A stretch of 64,000 nt of DNA from an uncultured Clostridia bacterium (GTDB lineage: Bacteria > Bacillota > Clostridia > Christensenellales > CAG-138), in NCBI GenBank assembly GCA_937915925.1, contig CALGGM010000007.1:1-64000 (forward strand), in the 5' to 3' direction. A program made the position numbers and the translations under genes. This document shows positions 9,158 to 17,536 of this stretch, in pieces (position 1 is the stretch's first letter; every line of letters starts with the position of its first letter). Under the pieces are notes generated by a model that did not search any database, was not told where the DNA came from, and was given only the letters and a program-made list of their open reading frames with translations.

Positions 9158-9768
9158 ATACGCGAAGGGCGGTCTTATATCTGCACGGACTGGGCGGCAG
9201 CGCGGCGGAAGCGGAACACTACCGTCCGCTGTTTTCGGATTGCGACGTGATCGGTCTTGATTACCATGGGATCGCGCCGTGGGACGCGGGCGCTGAGATC
9301 AAGGAGAAGGTTGAGAAGCTCCGTTCGGAATATGAAAGCGTTGCATTGATCGGCAACAGCCTCGGCGCGTTTCTTGCCATGCATGCCGGCGTCGATTCCC
9401 GTTTGGATCGCGCGTATTTCATTTCGCCGGTCGTGGACATGGAATCGCTGATCCTCAGCGGGATGGCAAGAGACGGCGTGACGGAGGAGATGCTGAAAGA
9501 GAAGGGGTCGGTCCCGGCAAGCATCGGTCCCGCGCATTCATGGGACTATCTTTGTTACGTGCGCACGCACCCGGTCGAATGGCGCGTGCCGACCGCGATC
9601 CTGTATGCGGAGCACGACGGGCTGATGCCCTACGAAACGGTGGCGGCGTTTGCAAAAGCGCACCGTGCAAGCCTGACCGTGATGCCGGACGGAGAGCACT
9701 GGTTCCATACGGAAGAACAAATGCGCTTTTTGGACGAATGGCTTTTGAAGGAACGGAGGCAGGGATGA
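9154..9768 (+). CDS. Alpha/beta hydrolase (YqiA/esterase-like)
   Basis: 204 residues. The oxyanion motif LHGLGGS near the start, the nucleophile elbow GNSLG, an acid in AEHDGLM and the catalytic His in GEHWFH together give a complete Ser-Asp-His triad. Cytoplasmic (no signal peptide); probably a small esterase. It overlaps both neighbours by 4 bases (ATGA). Confidence 0.8.
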   Translation: MNTRRAVLYLHGLGGSAAEAEHYRPLFSDCDVIGLDYHGIAPWDAGAEIKEKVEKLRSEYESVALIGNSLGAFLAMHAGVDSRLDRAYFISPVVDMESLILSGMARDGVTEEMLKEKGSVPASIGPAHSWDYLCYVRTHPVEWRVPTAILYAEHDGLMPYETVAAFAKAHRASLTVMPDGEHWFHTEEQMRFLDEWLLKERRQG

Positions 9769-10628
9769 AGTTCAAGCGGTTTTGCGACGCCGACTATGAG
9801 GCTGTCTGCGATTTTCTGATCGAACGGAACCGAACGGACCGCACGCATATCAACTGGAACTGGGCGCGGTTCGAGTGGATGTATGAGCATCCGGAGTTTG
9901 ACAAGGACGCAAGGGACGCCATCGGGCTGTGGCTTGACGGCGGGCGGGTCGTCGGCGCAGCGATTTACGATATGTATTTCGGCGAAGCGTTCTGCGGCGT
10001 TTTGCCCGAATATGCCGCGCTGTATCCGGAGATTCTTGCGTATGCTTATGATGCGCTGAAAGACGAAAACGGGCTTGCGATCGCGATCTGCGACGAGAAT
10101 GCAGCGGAGATTGAAGCGGCGAAACATGCGGGGTTTTTCCCGATCAATCAGACCGAAACGATCATGGAAAACGACCTCGGAAAGTTGCGCCCCGCGTCGC
10201 TCCCGCAAGGCTTTACGCTTGTTGAGCCGGATCCCGTTAAGAATGCGTACGAGCTGCAATGGCTCTTCTGGCAGGGATTTGATCACGGGGAAGACCGGGC
10301 GGAATTCGAGCGGGCGGAAGCGATCGTGCCGCGGGTTCGAAAGCACATGCGAACAGAATTGGGCTTGGCTACCGTCGACGAAACCGGCGAATACGCCGCG
10401 TTCTGCTGCCTGTGGTTTGATGAAAAGACCGACTACGGATATGTAGAGCCGGTCTGCACGGTTCCGCGACACCGCGGAAAGGGACTTGCAAAAGCGCTGC
10501 TTTTTGAAGCGCTGAATCGGGCAAAAGCGCTCGGCGCGAAAACGGCGTACGTGATTTCGGACATGCCGTTTTATGAAAAGCTCGGGTTTCGAAAAACCTT
10601 CCGTTTTTGCTTTTACCGAAAGGCATGA
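9765..10628 (+). CDS. GNAT family acetyltransferase, two-domain
   Basis: 287 residues starting at ATG 9765, which overlaps the stop of the hydrolase. The C-terminal half carries a standard GNAT core (VEPVCTVPRHRGKGLAKALL, then ALGAKTAYVISDMPFYEKLGFRK). The N-terminal half is a diverged GNAT-like fold. Substrate unknown. Last gene of this small operon. Confidence 0.82.
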   Translation: MKFKRFCDADYEAVCDFLIERNRTDRTHINWNWARFEWMYEHPEFDKDARDAIGLWLDGGRVVGAAIYDMYFGEAFCGVLPEYAALYPEILAYAYDALKDENGLAIAICDENAAEIEAAKHAGFFPINQTETIMENDLGKLRPASLPQGFTLVEPDPVKNAYELQWLFWQGFDHGEDRAEFERAEAIVPRVRKHMRTELGLATVDETGEYAAFCCLWFDEKTDYGYVEPVCTVPRHRGKGLAKALLFEALNRAKALGAKTAYVISDMPFYEKLGFRKTFRFCFYRKA

Positions 10629-10732
10629 CGCCGAATGCGAATCGGAACCCGCGACGGCGGGGAACGACCTTCGGTCGTGAATTGCTTTCGGTAAAAAGTC
10701 CCGAAAAATCCCGAAAAATCTGAAAAAAGTGC

Positions 10733-10761
10733 TTGACAAAGAGGCGGGAAACGTGTATTAT
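10733..10761 (+). promoter_or_regulatory. Strong promoter for rplJL
   Basis: Consensus TTGACA (10733-10738), 17-base spacer, TATTAT (10756-10761), just before the L10 leader. Confidence 0.92.
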
Positions 10762-10767
10762 ATCCAA

Positions 10768-10882
10768 GGTTAAGTTCCGTCGCCAAAGACAGCCGGTGTC
10801 GCGTCAGCGTGTAAATCCTGCCGAGGTAGACCCGATAGCACCTTTTGTTTTCGAGTCCTCCGTTCTGCGACGGAGGGCTTTT
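10768..10882 (+). ncRNA. Ribosomal protein L10 leader with attenuator
   Basis: Contains the conserved L10-leader bases CCAAAGACAGCCGG and AAATCCTGCCGAGG, and ends in an attenuator hairpin CCTCCGT / ACGGAGG followed by GCTTTT (10857-10882). In Bacillota this leader binds the L10(L12)4 complex and represses rplJL when the complex is in excess. Confidence 0.9.
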
Positions 10883-10904
10883 CACGTTACAAGGAGGTGC
10901 AACC

Positions 10905-11432
10905 ATGGCAAATGCAAAGATTCTCGAAATGAAGGCTGCAAAGGTCGCGGAGGTTGCGGAGAAGGTTCAGAAAGCCAAGTCCGTTATCCTGTTCGACTAT
11001 CGCGGATTGACCGTTGCCGAGGATACCGCGCTTCGTGCCGAATTGCGCAAGGAAAACGTTGAGTACGTCGTTCTGAAGAACCACTGTGTCCGCCGTGCTT
11101 TTGATCAGCTCGGTCTGGGCGGTGCAGACGATATGCTCCACGGAACCAACGCGTTCGCATTCGGTTATGACGATGCGGTGACCCCTGCAAGAGTGCTCAA
11201 GAACTTCATTAAGAAGGCAAAGAAGTGCGAATTCAAAGGCGGTATTGTTGAGGGTAAGGTCACGACGGCTGCAGAAGTCGAAGCGATCGCAGATCTCCCG
11301 AGCCGCGAAGTGCTCATCGCCCGTATGCTGGGCAGCATGATGTCGCCGATCTCCGGTCTTGCAATCGTGCTCGATCAGATCGCCAAGAAGAACGATCCCA
11401 ACGCTGCCGCAGAAGAAAGCGCGGAAGCATAA
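10905..11432 (+). CDS. rplJ: 50S ribosomal protein L10
   Basis: 175 residues from ATG 10905 (AAGGAGG seven bases upstream). The N-terminal rRNA-binding domain has VILFDYRGLTV and VVLKNHCVRRA; the C-terminal helix that holds L7/L12 dimers follows. It forms the base of the ribosomal stalk and autoregulates through the leader. rplL lies 57 bases downstream. Confidence 0.98.
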   Translation: MANAKILEMKAAKVAEVAEKVQKAKSVILFDYRGLTVAEDTALRAELRKENVEYVVLKNHCVRRAFDQLGLGGADDMLHGTNAFAFGYDDAVTPARVLKNFIKKAKKCEFKGGIVEGKVTTAAEVEAIADLPSREVLIARMLGSMMSPISGLAIVLDQIAKKNDPNAAAEESAEA

Positions 11433-11489
11433 CGACCGAAACGGCATAGCCGTACAAAACAAAAATAAAATTTTTAAAGGAGAAATATC

Positions 11490-11858
11490 ATGAATAAGGA
11501 ACAACTGATCGCCGATATCAAGGCAATGTCCGTTTTGGAACTCCACGAACTCGTTAAGGCTCTCGAAGAGGAGTTTGGCGTGTCCGCAGCAGCAACCGCA
11601 GTCGCAGTCGCAGGCCCCGTCGCCGCAGCTGAAGAAGTCGAAGAGAAGACCGAGTTCGACGTCATCCTGAAGGACATCGGACCGGAGAAGATCAAGGTCA
11701 TCAAGGTCGTCCGCGAGCAGACCGGTCTCGGCCTCAAGGAAGCAAAGGAAGTTGTCGACAACGCGCCCAAGGCCGTCAAGGAAGGCATCTCCAAGGAAGA
11801 CGCAGAGAAGCTCGTCGAAGCGTTCAAGGCAGTCGGCGCAACCTGCGAAATCAAATAA
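11490..11858 (+). CDS. rplL: 50S ribosomal protein L7/L12
   Basis: 122 residues. N-terminal dimerisation helices, an Ala/Val-rich hinge and the C-terminal factor-binding domain ([20 protein letters not shown]). Multi-copy stalk protein that recruits translation GTPases. RBS AAAGGAG. Confidence 0.99.
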   Translation: MNKEQLIADIKAMSVLELHELVKALEEEFGVSAAATAVAVAGPVAAAEEVEEKTEFDVILKDIGPEKIKVIKVVREQTGLGLKEAKEVVDNAPKAVKEGISKEDAEKLVEAFKAVGATCEIK

Positions 11859-11876
11859 TCGAATCCAAAACACGAA

Positions 11877-11909
11877 AGAGATGGGAGAGATTCCCGTCTC
11901 TTTTTCTTT
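11877..11909 (+). terminator. Terminator after rplL
   Basis: AGAGATGGGA / TTCCCGTCTCT hairpin with a short GAGA loop, followed by TTTTTCTTT. Confidence 0.8.
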
Positions 11910-11994
11910 ATCGGCGTTTTGATCTTTTCTGCAATCTTTTGGCTCCTTCGCGTGTCTTATTTACAGAAACGCGTTTCAAGAAAGGAAACAGTAT

Positions 11995-12489
11995 ATGCAA
12001 GAACCAACAATACCGGACGTCACCACCCGGGAGGGGTTCGCAGCAGCGGCTGCGCCTTTGGACCGTTTGCTGCTGACGGTAAGCCACGGCGTGCTGCATA
12101 GCTGGGACGAAGCTTCGGACGCGGTGCAGACGGCGCTTCTGAAAGCGTGGCGCCATCGGCGCAGCGTGAAGGACAGCGCAAGCTTCAAACCGTGGCTGGT
12201 GAGGATCGTCATCAACGAGAGCAAAAACATCGCCCGGCGCGGCGTTACGGCGGAACTGCAGGAAACGGCGGACGAAACGTCCGCTGATCCGGACATGCAG
12301 ATGGATGTGCAGCAGGCGGTGGATCAATTACCTGAGAAATACCGTCTGCCGGTGATTCTGTTCTACTATGACGACATGACCGTAGCGGACATCGCCAAAG
12401 CGCTGGATCTTCCGCGCGGGACGGTGGTTTCCCTTCTCCATAGGGGACGGGAACGACTTAGAAAGGAGCTGAAAGACTATGGAATATAA
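11995..12489 (+). CDS. ECF-type RNA polymerase sigma factor
   Basis: 164 residues. Region 2 (residues ~25-60: EASDAVQTALLKAWRHR) and region 4 (LPEKYRLPVILFYYDDMT... RGTVVSLLHRGRERLRK) are clear, and there is no region 3, as in ECF sigma factors. RBS AAAGGA. Its 3' end overlaps the membrane protein gene by 11 bases, so that protein is the likely cognate anti-sigma factor. Target genes unknown. Confidence 0.9.
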   Translation: MQEPTIPDVTTREGFAAAAAPLDRLLLTVSHGVLHSWDEASDAVQTALLKAWRHRRSVKDSASFKPWLVRIVINESKNIARRGVTAELQETADETSADPDMQMDVQQAVDQLPEKYRLPVILFYYDDMTVADIAKALDLPRGTVVSLLHRGRERLRKELKDYGI

Positions 12490-13897
12490 GATGGATCTGG
12501 AGAAACAGGAAAACGAACTTCGTTCTGACCCTTTGGCGGCGCTGCTTCGGGAGAACCGCCCCCAGCCGACCGGCGAAAGCCGGGCGCAGGTACTCCAAAC
12601 GCTGCATCGGATCGAAACCCCGCCATGGAAGCATCCGGGCATTTTCATTCGCCGCGCGCCGTTTGCGTTCGCCGCGGCATGCCTTGTGCTGTTGCTGCTT
12701 ACAACCGGTACCGCCTATGCCATTTCAAGCTGGCTTCACAGGGATGATTATAAGCCCGGCAACTATATCGGCACACCCTCCGAGCAGCGGACCGAGGCCT
12801 CGTATATCCCGGATGTGGAGAAGCTGGTCCGCGACGCCGCGCCGCAGTCTGAGCGCTGCCGGATCGTCATGCTGCCCGAAATGGAGGACGTCGCAGCCCT
12901 GAACGAATGGCGGGTAAAGATGGGACAGCCGGAATATAACGAAGCGGACTGGGCGTGGGTGCGGGAGATCCGACCCGAGATACAGGAGGTTCTTTATGAT
13001 GGCTCAACCTTTGCGTATACCATCCGTTTGAACACGGACCATGCAGAAGCCTTCTCTTCGGAAACGCATGGGACGCAATGGCTGGACGCCTGCACGGAAC
13101 ATACGATTTACGCGGATTCCGATCAAGTCATCGGCACCATTCACGGGCAAACGAATCTCATGGAAGAGACCTTGGATGCGCACGGCATCACCCTCAATAC
13201 TTCCGAAAACCTGTCAGAACCGCTGCAGGGAAACGGCCGTATCTTCGTGACAGCCGAGATTTCCGTCATGGACGCGAACGTGGACAGCATGGCGCATGTC
13301 GGACTGCTGGGCAGTATCTACTATACCTTCTCCTTTGACGTGGACGGTGCGCTGAAAGCTGCAGACGCGAGCACGCAAACCGCCGAACGCACCCTCTCGG
13401 GCAATGCGGTTCTGACATTGGACTACGATACCATGTGGAATATGCCCGTTTCTTTGGACGGCGTTGTACTGGAGGAAACGGTCAGCTGCCGCAGTACCGG
13501 CGTTTATCTCAGCTACAGGGTAAAGGAAGCTCCGGAGAATTGGACGGAGCAGATGAAAAAGAGCCTGCTTTCGCCTACCAACGAGCGGGGCAAATTCGAG
13601 GGTATGTCCGTGAGCTATACGCTGGGCGGAGACGCTACGGTCTATGAACCGCCCTTCCCGGAGATCACGGTTTTGGAGGACGGCAGCTTTGCCTACACCG
13701 TTATCCTCCCGTTCTTCCCTTCGGACTATGAGATGCTGAAGCAGCAGGGCGTGACCGTGCATTTGACGCTTCACGCGGTGGACAGCTTCAACGGTGAACC
13801 TGTCGACGCCGCGTGGCAGGCGATCTTCCCGGAAAACGGCTTTGATCTCACCACCTCTTATCAGCCCTTGATCAGCTTCCCGTTGGAACTCCCGTAA
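12479..13897 (+). CDS. Membrane anti-sigma factor, DUF4179-like
   Basis: 472 residues. A cytoplasmic N-terminus of ~60 residues, one membrane helix (about 61-82) and a large extracellular beta-rich part, the DUF4179 architecture commonly encoded after ECF sigma genes in Clostridia. It probably holds the sigma factor inactive until the outer domain senses an envelope signal. Overlap with the sigma gene supports coupling. Confidence 0.8.
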   Translation: MEYKMDLEKQENELRSDPLAALLRENRPQPTGESRAQVLQTLHRIETPPWKHPGIFIRRAPFAFAAACLVLLLLTTGTAYAISSWLHRDDYKPGNYIGTPSEQRTEASYIPDVEKLVRDAAPQSERCRIVMLPEMEDVAALNEWRVKMGQPEYNEADWAWVREIRPEIQEVLYDGSTFAYTIRLNTDHAEAFSSETHGTQWLDACTEHTIYADSDQVIGTIHGQTNLMEETLDAHGITLNTSENLSEPLQGNGRIFVTAEISVMDANVDSMAHVGLLGSIYYTFSFDVDGALKAADASTQTAERTLSGNAVLTLDYDTMWNMPVSLDGVVLEETVSCRSTGVYLSYRVKEAPENWTEQMKKSLLSPTNERGKFEGMSVSYTLGGDATVYEPPFPEITVLEDGSFAYTVILPFFPSDYEMLKQQGVTVHLTLHAVDSFNGEPVDAAWQAIFPENGFDLTTSYQPLISFPLELP

Positions 13898-13909
13898 GCA
13901 CCTTGAAAA

Positions 13910-13984
13910 AACGGAGCAGCCAATCCGACTGCTCCGTTTGTATGTTGTTTGAAGAAAAACTCCCTTCGTAAGGATCGAAGGGAG
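13910..13984. terminator. Two back-to-back terminators between convergent genes
   Basis: ACGGAGCAG...CTGCTCCGT with T's serves the plus-strand gene. CTCCCTTCG...CGAAGGGAG (13960-13984), followed on the minus strand by TTTTTCTTC, serves the gene on the other side. Confidence 0.8.
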
Positions 13985-13994
13985 GAAATGGTCG

Positions 13995-14738
13995 TTACGG
14001 GAACAGGATCGGCTGGACCGCGGTCCACAAAGCGGGGAACTTGCCGGAGAAGCAGATTACCGTGAACAGCGCGCATGCGAGCACGAAGATGTAGTAAAGC
14101 AGCCGCATGATCAGGCAGGCGAGGGAGAAACGCTTGCGGGAAATGTTCTTCGTCTTGCCGCACCCCCACACGAGCATGAAGATCAGCCCGATGACCGGGA
14201 TGTGGAACAGGATCGTGGTGAAGATATACCCCGCGGTCGTCATCAGCGAACGCGAATCGGTCGCAAGGACCGTCGGCTCTGCCTTCGGCGCTTCGGGCGC
14301 GGGCGTTACCACGGGTGCGGGTTCGGCTTTCGGCGCTTCGGGCGCGGGCGTGATCACCGGCACAGGCTCGGCTTTCGGTGCTTCGGGAACGGGCGTTACC
14401 ACAGGCGCGGGTTCCGGCGCGGGCGTGACTACGGGCGTGGGTTCCGGCACGGGCTCCGGCGTTTCGGGAAGCTCGACGGGAACCTCAACGGTTTCCTCGA
14501 CCGCTTCGACGACGGGCGCTTCGACGGTTTCCTCGACCGCTTCGACGACGGGCGCTTCGACGGTTTCCTCAACCGCTTCGACGACCGTGGGCGCCTCGAC
14601 GGGCGCGGCAATGATTTCTTCGGGGGCGGCTTCCGGTTCAACGGGAGCGGGCGCGGGGTCAAGCAGCGACGCGCCGCAGAAATAGCAGAACTTTGCCTGA
14701 TCGGTCAGGACTTTTTGACAAACGGGACAGGTTTTCAT
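13995..14738 (-). CDS. Zinc-ribbon membrane protein with Pro/Glu/Val repeat stalk
   Basis: 247 residues. N-terminal zinc ribbon with two CxxC pairs (CPVCQ, CYFCG). Residues ~30-160 are low-complexity tandem repeats (VVEAVEETVEAP and APKAEPxPVxTPAPE). The C-terminus has two hydrophobic helices. Zinc-ribbon plus membrane proteins of this type are common in Clostridia and lack a defined function. The repeats are prone to slippage. Confidence 0.75.
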   Translation of the reverse strand: MKTCPVCQKVLTDQAKFCYFCGASLLDPAPAPVEPEAAPEEIIAAPVEAPTVVEAVEETVEAPVVEAVEETVEAPVVEAVEETVEVPVELPETPEPVPEPTPVVTPAPEPAPVVTPVPEAPKAEPVPVITPAPEAPKAEPAPVVTPAPEAPKAEPTVLATDSRSLMTTAGYIFTTILFHIPVIGLIFMLVWGCGKTKNISRKRFSLACLIMRLLYYIFVLACALFTVICFSGKFPALWTAVQPILFP

Positions 14739-14750
14739 GCGTTACTCCTT

Positions 14751-15695
14751 TCATGTCAGCTCGACATACACGGATGTGCCGTCGAGTCGGAATGTTACGG
14801 TTTGGTCGTAATCGGTTCGATAAAACGCCGTACGGGTGTCATACAGCAGCGAAAGCGTTTCGAGATGCGGATGTCCGTACTCGTTGTCCTTTCCGCACGA
14901 CGCGACGGCATAGTCGGGATCGACGGCAAGGAAGAAGCTGTATCCGGTCGAGGTGGACGACCCGTGATGCCCGAGCTTTAAAACGTCCGCCTTCAGCATG
15001 GATTTCGGGAACGTATCGAGCATGCGCTTTTCCGCAAGCTCCTCGGCGTCGCCCGTCAGCAGCACCGCGGTATCGCCGTACGTTACGCGCAGCACGATCG
15101 AGCAGTTGTTCAGCTCGGCAGGCTCGTCCGCATATGTTGGGATCGGGTTCAGCACCGTCGCGGTGCAGCTTTCCGCCCAAGGGATTTCCATGCCCGCCTC
15201 GGCGTACTGCACGGGACAGCCGTTCCGTTCGAGCGCGGCGCGCATGCCCGCATATGCCGGGGTCGGAGCTTCCTCCGGGATCGTGTAAAACGCACCGACC
15301 GGATAGGCGTCCAGCACCGCCGCCATCGAACCGATATGGTCCTCGTGCGGGTGCGTAGCGATCACCACGTCGAGCGATCCCGCGCCGAACTGATTCAGCG
15401 CGGCGCGGATGCTGTCGAACGCGTCGGAAGGACCGGCGTCGATCAGCATCGTTTTGCCCTCCGGAGAGCGGAGCAGAATGCAGTCGCCCTGTCCGACGTC
15501 GATCACGGTCACCTCAAGCGACGGCGCCGGAGGAAGCAGGTAGTCGGGACGCGCAGCCAACAGCTGCTGCCACAGCGCTTCCTTCGGATCCTCGCGCGGT
15601 TCCTCCGCCTGCGCGCAGCCGCGTAGCGAACTACAGCCCATCAGCAAGAGAAGGACTGCGAGGACACACGCAAGCGTTCGGAACAAGGACTTCAT
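14751..15695 (-). CDS. ComEC-like metallo-beta-lactamase lipoprotein
   Basis: 314 residues from ATG 15695. The signal peptide ends in the lipobox LLMGC. The metallo-beta-lactamase fold shows THPHEDHIG, LLTGD and LGHHGSS, the metal ligands of the ComEC/Rec2 C-terminal family. It is therefore an extracellular, lipid-anchored hydrolase; these stand-alone proteins are suspected phosphodiesterases or nucleases. No Shine-Dalgarno is seen. TTGCAA (15725-15730), 17 bases and TATAAT (15707-15702) end six bases before the ATG, which predicts a leaderless mRNA unless read through from the small ORF upstream. Confidence 0.85.
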   Translation of the reverse strand: MKSLFRTLACVLAVLLLLMGCSSLRGCAQAEEPREDPKEALWQQLLAARPDYLLPPAPSLEVTVIDVGQGDCILLRSPEGKTMLIDAGPSDAFDSIRAALNQFGAGSLDVVIATHPHEDHIGSMAAVLDAYPVGAFYTIPEEAPTPAYAGMRAALERNGCPVQYAEAGMEIPWAESCTATVLNPIPTYADEPAELNNCSIVLRVTYGDTAVLLTGDAEELAEKRMLDTFPKSMLKADVLKLGHHGSSTSTGYSFFLAVDPDYAVASCGKDNEYGHPHLETLSLLYDTRTAFYRTDYDQTVTFRLDGTSVYVELT

Positions 15696-15702
15696 GCGTA
15701 TA

Positions 15703-15843
15703 TTATACAATACTTCCGATCGCTTTGCAAGCGGTTATCGACCGCGGTTTTTCGGGCGTTTCGGACGGAGCCTGAAACAGCTCCTTCGCGATCTCGGCGC
15801 GCAGACGCCGCATTAAAAGACGGTAGCGGATTTTGTTGATCAT
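15703..15843 (-). CDS. Small basic protein, 46 residues
   Basis: ATG at 15843 with GGCAGGAGG upstream starts a 46-residue frame rich in Arg/Lys at its N-terminus (MINKIRYRLLMRRLR). It ends inside the -10 box of the metallo-beta-lactamase gene. The good ribosome binding site is the main support. It is not recognised, and could be a leader peptide or a chance ORF. Confidence 0.45.
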   Translation of the reverse strand: MINKIRYRLLMRRLRAEIAKELFQAPSETPEKPRSITACKAIGSIV

Positions 15844-15919
15844 GGTGTTTGCCTCCTGCCTGTTGTCGGGATCAGTTTATATCTGGACATGTCCGTTAAA
15901 TCGGAAAGGTAAGCGCGGA

Positions 15920-15948
15920 TTGCAATCTTTTTTCGCATATGCTATACT
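15920..15948 (+). promoter_or_regulatory. Promoter of lipoprotein gene 16016-17203
   Basis: TTGCAA (15920-15925), 17 bases, and extended -10 TGCTATACT (TATACT at 15943-15948). Apart from the 46-residue minus-strand ORF, nothing else is seen in 15711-16015. Confidence 0.8.
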
Positions 15949-16015
15949 GAGCATGAATGAATCGCTGTATGTTTGCGATACCGATTTTCATGCAATCGAA
16001 CAACGGAGGGCTATT

Positions 16016-17203
16016 ATGAAAAAAACGTTTTGGATCCTGGTTTGCGCGATCGCTCTGCTTTGCGCAGCCTGCGCAGACTCGGCTTCGCCGATCGATGCGC
16101 AGCAGGCAGAGCCGATCCGTGCGGACGAACCGTCGGCCGAAGGAGACATCGCGATCCTGACGCCGGACGGGACGGCGGAGGAATCCGCGGAGGAGGCGGA
16201 GGAGCCCGTGCTCGATACCGAGGAGCCTGTGCCTGATGCGGAAGAGTCTGTTCCTGAATCGGAGGAGCCCGCATCGGAACCGACCGAAGCGCTCACGGAA
16301 GAGCCGAACGAGACACCCACGGAGGAGCCGACCCCGGAGCCGACGCCGAACCCCACGCCGACGCCGAGACCCACGCCCGCGATCACCTACGGCGCGCCGA
16401 AGAGCTTCAAACCGACCAAGGCGCTCACGGACGAACAGCTTCCGGTGGTCTACCGCATGTATGAGCAGAACCCGAAGGGCAAGAAGGAAGCCCAGATGTT
16501 CACCTACGACCTCAATATGGACGGCAAGGCGGAAAAGATCTCATTCAAGCTGGATTACAAGAAGAACAGAACGACGATCACTGCGGGCAAGATCAAGATC
16601 ACGCTGAAGGACGGCGCCGAACTGAGAAAAGCGATATTGATCGATCTCGATCCGACCACGCCCTATACGGATCTGCTGATCGAAATCGACGAGGGATCGG
16701 ACGATTATATCACCATTCCGCTGCACATCGAAAAAGGAAAGTTCGTCCGCGGTGAAACATGCAACCATTCGATCAGTATCGGAAACGACGGCGTGCTCTA
16801 CCGGGAGGAGGGGACCGATCTTCTCGGCACGAATATCGGATGGCGTCCGTGTCACGGCGAGCAGTTTATACCGGACGACGAGTGGATCGACGTTTCCCTG
16901 CCGACAGAGGCAGATCTGAAGGATTATCGGGAGCATCTGGGAGATTACGGCTGGTTTTTGCAGCTGAAACGTGAAATGCCCTGCACGATCGACGGAGAAT
17001 CCGCAACACTGCCCGTCGGAACGATCCTCTACATGACACGGTTCCATGAGTCGCGCCTGATCGCCGAGATCCGCACGCTTGACGGCGTGACCGCCGTGCT
17101 TACATTCAGCACATTCGAGGACGAGGATAATTACTGGCCGTATACGATCGACGGCATTCCACAGGACGATTATTTTGAATACGAACTGCTGTATGCGGAT
17201 TGA
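16016..17203 (+). CDS. Lipoprotein with acidic/Pro-rich stalk and C-terminal globular domain
   Basis: 395 residues from ATG 16016 (ACGGAGGG upstream). Signal peptide with lipobox LLCAAC. Residues ~30-120 are a Glu/Pro/Thr stalk that spaces the domain from the membrane. The rest (about 130-395) is a globular region with FTYDLNMDGKAEKISFKLD, reminiscent of calcium-dependent or VCBS-like repeats, but the family is not recognised. Surface exposed; role unknown. Confidence 0.75.
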   Translation: MKKTFWILVCAIALLCAACADSASPIDAQQAEPIRADEPSAEGDIAILTPDGTAEESAEEAEEPVLDTEEPVPDAEESVPESEEPASEPTEALTEEPNETPTEEPTPEPTPNPTPTPRPTPAITYGAPKSFKPTKALTDEQLPVVYRMYEQNPKGKKEAQMFTYDLNMDGKAEKISFKLDYKKNRTTITAGKIKITLKDGAELRKAILIDLDPTTPYTDLLIEIDEGSDDYITIPLHIEKGKFVRGETCNHSISIGNDGVLYREEGTDLLGTNIGWRPCHGEQFIPDDEWIDVSLPTEADLKDYREHLGDYGWFLQLKREMPCTIDGESATLPVGTILYMTRFHESRLIAEIRTLDGVTAVLTFSTFEDEDNYWPYTIDGIPQDDYFEYELLYAD

Positions 17204-17215
17204 CGCGCTGCACAC

Positions 17216-17250
17216 AAAAAAGCCGTCGGGGCGATCCCGGCGGCTTTTGT
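17216..17250. terminator. Bidirectional terminator
   Basis: AAAGCCGtCGGG / CCCGgCGGCTTT hairpin with A's on one side and T's on the other, between convergent genes. Confidence 0.85.
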
Positions 17251-17259
17251 CGTATCCGA

Positions 17260-17535
17260 TCATGACCGATGTTCCATAAAGTGGCAGGCGTAGGGGAGAT
17301 TGCCGACGTCGGAAAGCACGCGGCGAAGCGGCTCCGCGTAGGCGCCGAGGTTCTGATCCATGATATCGCCGTTGATCAGAATGATCCACACGTCGCGCGA
17401 AAGGTCGGTGAGACAGTCGTGCAGCGCGTCGAGGTTGTTTCCGTAGTAGGGAGGCAGGCGCAGCGTGCGCGCGAGATAGCGGTGCGTTTCCTCCTTTGAG
17501 GTCATGCGGCGTCCGTCGATGATGATGAATTCCAT
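17260..17535 (-). CDS. Barstar-family ribonuclease inhibitor
   Basis: 91 residues, normal barstar length. The motif YYGNNLDALHDCLTDL matches the barnase-binding helix and loop of barstar (YGNNLDALWDCL). No signal peptide, so cytoplasmic. It is encoded two bases after the barnase-type RNase, so it should protect the cell from enzyme that fails to be exported. Confidence 0.92.
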   Translation of the reverse strand: MEFIIIDGRRMTSKEETHRYLARTLRLPPYYGNNLDALHDCLTDLSRDVWIILINGDIMDQNLGAYAEPLRRVLSDVGNLPYACHFMEHRS

Positions 17536-17536
17536 G

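Noticed and set aside
14280..14620. CRISPR-like direct repeats
   Set aside because: They are in-frame codons of a Pro/Glu/Val-rich stalk, with no regular spacers.
15740..15800. CCGAAACGCCC sequence on the minus strand resembling a hammerhead half
   Set aside because: No CUGANGA and no matching stems nearby; it is host sequence inside the small ORF.
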